NCBI GenBank assembly: GCA_021166815.1
Contig: JAJPEO010000058.1
Span: forward strand, 1-18,735
Length of the DNA: 18,735 nt
DNA from: Nocardioides sp.
GTDB lineage: Bacteria; Actinomycetota; Actinomycetes; Propionibacteriales; Nocardioidaceae
Reading direction: 5' to 3'
The notes beneath the pieces are model-generated. The model made no database searches, was not told where the DNA came from, and saw nothing but the letters and a program-made list of their open reading frames with translations. This document shows positions 14,951-18,735 of the stretch, one piece after another (positions within the stretch are counted from its first letter, which is position 1; each line of letters opens with the position of its first letter). A program made the translations under genes and the position numbers.

Positions 14951-16095
14951 GTCACCAACGGGTCAGGACCAGACTGCTCCTCACCCCCGTGGCGGCGCTG
15001 GCGCTCCTGGGGATCACCGCGTGCAGTGACCAGGACGCCGAGCCGCCCGTCCCGCGCGTCACCCAGCCGACCGCGACCCAGCAGCAGCCGACACCTCCTG
15101 AGTCGCCCAGCGACTCAGGAACGAGTGGCCGCCAGCCACGCGTCAGCGCCACCATCGCCACCGGCCTGAGCGTGCCGTGGGGCCTGGCCTTCCTCCCTGA
15201 CGGCGACGCGGTCGTCACCGAGCGTGACGACCGCCGGGTGCTGAGGGTGACCCCGGGTGGCGAGGTCACCGAGCTCGGGACCATCGACGAGGCCTCCCCG
15301 CAGGGCGAGGCCGGCCTGCTGGGCGTGGCGGTGTCCCCGGACTTCCAGACCGACGGCCACCTCTTCTTCTACGTCACCAGCGCGGATGACAACCGCGTCC
15401 TGCGCGCCCGGCTGGACGACGACACGCTCGGCGAGCCCGAGGTGGTCCTCGACGGCATCCCGCAGGGGTTCATCCACGACGGCGGGCGCCTCGCGTTCGG
15501 TCCGGACGGGTTCCTCTACGCCTCCACCGGCGAGGTCGGGGATCCAGAGCTGGCCCAGGACCCCGACAGCCTCGGCGGCAAGATCCTGCGGATCACGCCC
15601 GACGGCAAGCCCGCCCCCGGCAACCCCGACCCGGACTCCCCCGTGTGGTCGTTGGGACACCGCAACGTGCAAGGCCTGGCGTGGGACGACCAAGGCCGCC
15701 TCTGGGCCTCGGAGTTCGGCGACTCCACCTGGGACGAGCTCAACCTGATCGAGCCGGGCGCCAACTACGGCTGGCCCCGCGTCGAGGGCGCCGGCGGCGG
15801 TGCCGACTACACCGATCCGCAGGCCGTCTGGCCGGTCGAGAACGCCTCCCCCAGTGGTCTCGCCTTCCACAAGGGCAACCTCTGGATGGCATCCCTGCGC
15901 GGCCAACGGCTCTGGCGCATCCCGGTCGACGGCAAGGGGGCCGGCGAGCCCCGGGCCTTCCTCGAGGGAGCCTACGGCCGGCTGCGCGGCGTCGCAGTCG
16001 CGCCGGACGGGACGGTGTGGGTGACCACGTCCAACCACGACGGACGAGGCAACCCGAGCGAGGACGACGACCGCATCCTCCAGGTCACCCCCTAG
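14947..16095 (+). CDS. PQQ-dependent sugar dehydrogenase-family lipoprotein
   Basis: The 382-residue protein begins with a basic start, a hydrophobic stretch (10-24) and a lipobox ITAC, so Cys26 should be lipidated and the protein held outside the membrane. A Thr/Pro/Gln-rich linker (about 30-62) follows, then the glucose/sorbosone dehydrogenase propeller: GEAGLLGVAVSPDF (120-133), IHDGGRLAFGPDGFLYASTGE (176-196, with the His177 expected as base), GGKILRITPDG (210-220), GHRNVQGLAWD (237-247) and TTSNHDGRGNP (360-370). Homologues oxidise aldose sugars with PQQ; the substrate is unknown and no PQQ biosynthesis gene is in view. The linker contains palindrome copy 5, which encodes ESPSDSG. The start overlaps the exporter stop (ATGA). 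The end overlaps the convergent ECF S gene by 11 bases. Confidence 0.9.
   Translation: MSHQRVRTRLLLTPVAALALLGITACSDQDAEPPVPRVTQPTATQQQPTPPESPSDSGTSGRQPRVSATIATGLSVPWGLAFLPDGDAVVTERDDRRVLRVTPGGEVTELGTIDEASPQGEAGLLGVAVSPDFQTDGHLFFYVTSADDNRVLRARLDDDTLGEPEVVLDGIPQGFIHDGGRLAFGPDGFLYASTGEVGDPELAQDPDSLGGKILRITPDGKPAPGNPDPDSPVWSLGHRNVQGLAWDDQGRLWASEFGDSTWDELNLIEPGANYGWPRVEGAGGGADYTDPQAVWPVENASPSGLAFHKGNLWMASLRGQRLWRIPVDGKGAGEPRAFLEGAYGRLRGVAVAPDGTVWVTTSNHDGRGNPSEDDDRILQVTP
15096..15120. repeat. Dispersed palindrome, copy 5 (inside the lipoprotein linker)
   Basis: Perfect 11-base arms TCCTGAGTCGC (15096-15106) and GCGACTCAGGA (15110-15120) enclose loop CCA, the same loop as copy 1. It encodes Pro-Glu-Ser-Pro-Ser-Asp-Ser-Gly at residues 51-58, between the lipobox and the propeller. 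A flexible linker is an easy place to accept an insertion. Confidence 0.85.
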
Positions 16096-16915
16096 GCAGG
16101 GGCACCTCTGCGACCGTCGGCTGCACGACAGCGCGCCGCGCGGCCCGGCGCAGCGTCGTCAGGATCGCGGGCCCCAGCACCACGATCGCGAGCGCAGTCG
16201 TGATCGCGCGCCCGGTATCCCATCCCCCGGTGGACGTCAGCACCGTGTAGACGAGGAAGCGGTGGGCGTTCTCGAGCACCGGCGCACCCGCGACGTACGA
16301 GAGGGACCCCTCGTGTCCCGGGACGGCGATGCCAAGGGTGAACGGCCAGCTCGAGAGGTTCATCAGCATGCCGTAGAGGTACGAGGCCACGACGGCATAG
16401 GCGGCCAGCAAGGCGATCTCCCACCGCCCGGTGACGCGGCGCGGCAGCAGACCAGCCCCCATGCCGACCCAGGCCGCGCAGATCATCTGGAAGGGCATCC
16501 AGGGTCCGACACCCGCGGTGAGCAGCGCCGAGGCGAACAACGACGTGCACCCCAGGGCGAAGCCGAAGCCGGCGCCGAAGACACGCCCACCCAGGATGAG
16601 CAGGAAGAACACCAGCTCGATGCCTGCGGTGCCGGCGCCCAGGGCGCGCATGATCGCGTTGATGGCCGACAGCACGCCCAGGACCGCCAGCACCCGTGAG
16701 TCCATGCCGCCCTCACCCATCTCGGCCAGGACGACCACCATCACCAGCGGCAGCAGGGCGAGGAAGATGAACGGCGGCTCGACCCGGGCCCCCGGCTGGG
16801 CCTCCAGCAGCAGCGGCCAGCACAGCATCATCAGGCCCGCCACCGAGGCGGCCGCGAGCACCGCTGCCGTACGCGGCCCGATGGGCAGCGCGACCTGGTC
16901 ACGACGGGAGGTCAT
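16085..16915 (-). CDS. ECF transporter S (substrate-binding) component
   Basis: The 276-residue protein has about seven membrane segments (near 17-37, 48-65, 74-92, 99-137, 141-157, 167-185 and 236-256). It also has the turn GVGPWMPFQMICAAWVGMGAGLLP (135-158), which I recognise from S components of larger ECF transporters. It would bind the vitamin or cofactor in the membrane and pair with the T component and ATPase encoded just upstream. Resemblance to CbrT-type S proteins (cobalamin) is a weak impression; no B12 or other riboswitch is seen here. Its ATG overlaps the ATPase stop as ATGA. The last 11 bases overlap the convergent lipoprotein gene. Confidence 0.85.
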   Translation of the reverse strand: MTSRRDQVALPIGPRTAAVLAAASVAGLMMLCWPLLLEAQPGARVEPPFIFLALLPLVMVVVLAEMGEGGMDSRVLAVLGVLSAINAIMRALGAGTAGIELVFFLLILGGRVFGAGFGFALGCTSLFASALLTAGVGPWMPFQMICAAWVGMGAGLLPRRVTGRWEIALLAAYAVVASYLYGMLMNLSSWPFTLGIAVPGHEGSLSYVAGAPVLENAHRFLVYTVLTSTGGWDTGRAITTALAIVVLGPAILTTLRRAARRAVVQPTVAEVPLPRG

Positions 16916-18498
16916 CGCCGCTCCAGCGCGTCCGCGACCTCGGCCACGGTGAGCCAGGGGGCGCCCAGCACCTTGGTCACCTGGGGCGCGAAGGACGGTG
17001 ACTCGGCGAGGACCTCGCGCGGCGGGCCACTGGAGACGACCTCGCCCTCCGCGAGCACCACGACCTCGTCGGCCACCCGCGCGGCGAACTCGACGTCGTG
17101 CGTCGCCAGCAGCACGGCGCGGCCCTCGGACGCGAGGTCGGAGACGATGCGGGCCAGCTCCGCCTTGCCGGCGTAGTCCAGCCCCCGGGTGGGCTCGTCG
17201 AGCAGGAGCACCCGCGGGCGCGTCGTCAGCACGACCGCCACTGCGAGGGCGAGGCGCTGGCCCTCCGACAGGTCACGCGGGTGGATGTCGTCGTCGATGC
17301 CCGGCGCCAGCCGGTCCAGGAGGCCCCGACAGGAGCCCGGGGCGGCCTCGGCCCCCTCGTCCGCGGCCTCGCACTCCTCGGCCACCGTCTCGAGGTACAG
17401 CAGGTCGGCGGCAGTCTGCGGTACGAGCCCCACCAGCGCCCGGCGTTGGGCGGCGGAGAGGGTGGCGGGATCGGACCCGCCGACGTCGAGGACCCCGCTG
17501 TGGCGCTTGCGGCTGCCCTGCAGGGCCCAGATCAGGCTGGACTTCCCGGACCCGTTGCGGCCCATGAGCACGCTCACCCGCCCCGGCGCGAGCGTCAGGT
17601 CGACCTCGCGGACGACGACGTGGTGGCCGTGGGCGACGGTGATCCGGCGGGCGGTGAGGATCGGAGCCGCCTCGACCGGGCCGTCGCCGTGCTCGGGGGC
17701 CACGACGTGCAGCCCGCGGGCCTTACGGCGGGCCTCGCGGACGGTCAGCGGCAAGGGCGCCCATCCGGCCGTGCGCCCGAGCTCCACGATCGGTGGGGCG
17801 ACCGGCGAGTCGCGCAGGATGACGCCCGGCTCGTCGACGCGTACGCCGCCGTCGCCGGTGAGCAGGCAGATCCGGTCGGCGAACGGCACGACGCGCTCGA
17901 GGCGATGCTCGGCGAGGACCACGGTGAGCCCGAGGTCGTGCACGAGGCGCGTGATGGTGGCCAGGACGTCCTCGGCGGCCGTCGGGTCCAGCGCCGACGT
18001 GGGCTCGTCGAGGACGAGCAGGCGCGGATGGGTGGTGAGCACCGAGCCGATCGCGACGCGCTGCTGCTGGCCGCCAGAAAGGGTGCGGAGGTCGCGATGG
18101 CGCAGGTCGGCGATCCCGAGCAGGTCGAGGGTCTCCTCCACCCGTCGCCGCATGGTGGCGGGGGCGACCCCGAGCTGCTCCATGCCGTAGGCGAGCTCCT
18201 CCTCGACGGTGTCCGTCACGAACCCCGCGAGCGGGTCCTGGCCCACGTGGCCGATGAGGTGGGCCCGCTCGCGCGGAGGCTGGGCCACGATGCTCTCCCC
18301 GTCCAGGAGGACGTCGCCGGTGAGGGTGCCGCCGGTGAAGCGGGGCACGAGCCCGGTGAACAGTCCCAGCAGGGTCGACTTGCCGACGCCGGTCCGGCCG
18401 GCCACCAGGACCAGCTCGGCTTCGTCCAGCTCGAGGGAGACCCGGTCCAGCACGATCCGGTCGTCGTAGGCGAAGCTGACCTCGCGCAGCTCGATCAT
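16912..18498 (-). CDS. ECF transporter ATPase, two nucleotide-binding domains fused (A1-A2)
   Basis: The 528-residue protein contains two complete ABC ATPase domains in one chain. Domain 1 has Walker A GRTGVGKS (34-41), signature LSGGQ (140-144), Walker B LLVLDE (160-165) and switch His198. Domain 2 has Walker A GRNGSGKS (313-320), signature LSEGQ (410-414), Walker B LLLDEP (431-436) and switch His467. This fusion of EcfA and EcfA' would power substrate uptake through the T and S partners encoded on each side. ATG 18498 is chosen because GGGAGG lies five bases upstream and the domain begins at once (MIELREVSFAYDD). The frame is open further upstream but runs through the T gene. Overlaps of four bases (ATGA) join it to both neighbours. 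Confidence 0.95.
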   Translation of the reverse strand: MIELREVSFAYDDRIVLDRVSLELDEAELVLVAGRTGVGKSTLLGLFTGLVPRFTGGTLTGDVLLDGESIVAQPPRERAHLIGHVGQDPLAGFVTDTVEEELAYGMEQLGVAPATMRRRVEETLDLLGIADLRHRDLRTLSGGQQQRVAIGSVLTTHPRLLVLDEPTSALDPTAAEDVLATITRLVHDLGLTVVLAEHRLERVVPFADRICLLTGDGGVRVDEPGVILRDSPVAPPIVELGRTAGWAPLPLTVREARRKARGLHVVAPEHGDGPVEAAPILTARRITVAHGHHVVVREVDLTLAPGRVSVLMGRNGSGKSSLIWALQGSRKRHSGVLDVGGSDPATLSAAQRRALVGLVPQTAADLLYLETVAEECEAADEGAEAAPGSCRGLLDRLAPGIDDDIHPRDLSEGQRLALAVAVVLTTRPRVLLLDEPTRGLDYAGKAELARIVSDLASEGRAVLLATHDVEFAARVADEVVVLAEGEVVSSGPPREVLAESPSFAPQVTKVLGAPWLTVAEVADALERR

Positions 18499-18735
18499 GC
18501 TGCCTCCCGGGCCTTCATCGGAGCCGCCCGGGCCGTCCTGGGCGCGACGGGGAGGGTGGGGGCCGGAGTGGCCACGGCGGGCAGCATCCCGAGCACACCG
18601 ACCAGCAGCGCGAGCGTCGAGAGGTACGGCGCGGCGTCGACGCCGGGGTACGCGACGGGGACCTGGGTGCGCGACAGGTGCCATCCGAGCACGCCCACGA
18701 GCACCCCGGTGAGCACGGTGAGGACCTCCGCGGCG
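18495..18735 (-). CDS. ECF transporter T (transmembrane) component, C-terminal fragment
   Basis: The frame enters from the right edge and ends at TGA 18497-18495, giving about the last 79 residues. Two membrane segments are visible (EVLTVLTGVLVGVLGWHL and STLALLVGVLGMLPAVATP) joined by a proline-containing loop, followed by a basic Ala/Pro-rich tail. The fragment lacks the diagnostic coupling helices with Arg motifs, so the call rests mainly on its position directly before the fused ATPase and S component, and on the hydrophobic, proline-ended tail usual for actinobacterial EcfT. The stop overlaps the ATPase start as ATGA. The true start is outside the window. Confidence 0.65.
   Translation of the reverse strand, partial: AAEVLTVLTGVLVGVLGWHLSRTQVPVAYPGVDAAPYLSTLALLVGVLGMLPAVATPAPTLPVAPRTARAAPMKAREAA

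Overview
The window is very GC-rich, uses GTG starts often, packs genes with 1-4 base overlaps, and carries an actinobacterial ilvBNC attenuator and -10-to-start spacings typical of leaderless actinobacterial mRNAs. Gene content and style fit a Nocardioides-like actinomycete (Nocardioidaceae). The genus is an inference; the phylum is well supported. There are no rRNA or tRNA genes, no insertion sequence or integrase, and no CRISPR array. No gap without a gene exceeds 300 bases.

From the left edge to about 14.05 kb nearly everything is on the minus strand and reads right to left. In transcription order: an Asp-box repeat protein, an XRE-type regulator next to ilvD, then a tight set kynU - GNAT acetyltransferase - dCMP deaminase - pterin dehydratase/VOC fusion. 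The branched-chain amino acid operon ilvB-ilvN-ilvC follows, then frnE, serA and a YczE-type membrane protein. A plus-strand methyltransferase fragment enters from the left edge and overlaps the end of yczE. The ilvBNC operon starts with a readable control region: a 14-codon leader peptide containing Ile-Leu-Leu-Val, a stem overlapping its last codons, and an intrinsic terminator with six U residues ahead of ilvB. IlvBN, IlvC and IlvD together give three successive steps of valine/isoleucine synthesis; SerA starts serine synthesis.

From 14.05 kb a short plus-strand pair encodes an RhtA/EamA-type exporter and a lipoprotein of the PQQ-dependent sugar dehydrogenase family, joined by an ATGA overlap. 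It converges with a minus-strand ECF vitamin transporter operon (T component cut by the right edge, fused double ATPase, S component), also joined by ATGA overlaps.

The most unusual feature is a dispersed short palindrome with arms CTGAGTCGC / GCGACTCAG and a 3-5 base loop. It occurs five times in 12 kb. Two copies lie between genes, just downstream of ilvC and of the Asp-box gene, where their stems are extended by flanking complementarity. Three lie inside reading frames (two in kynU, one in the sugar dehydrogenase lipoprotein) without breaking them. This resembles a small REP-like or Rickettsia-palindromic-element-like repeat that tolerates insertion into proteins, and it is the best candidate here for something not yet described.
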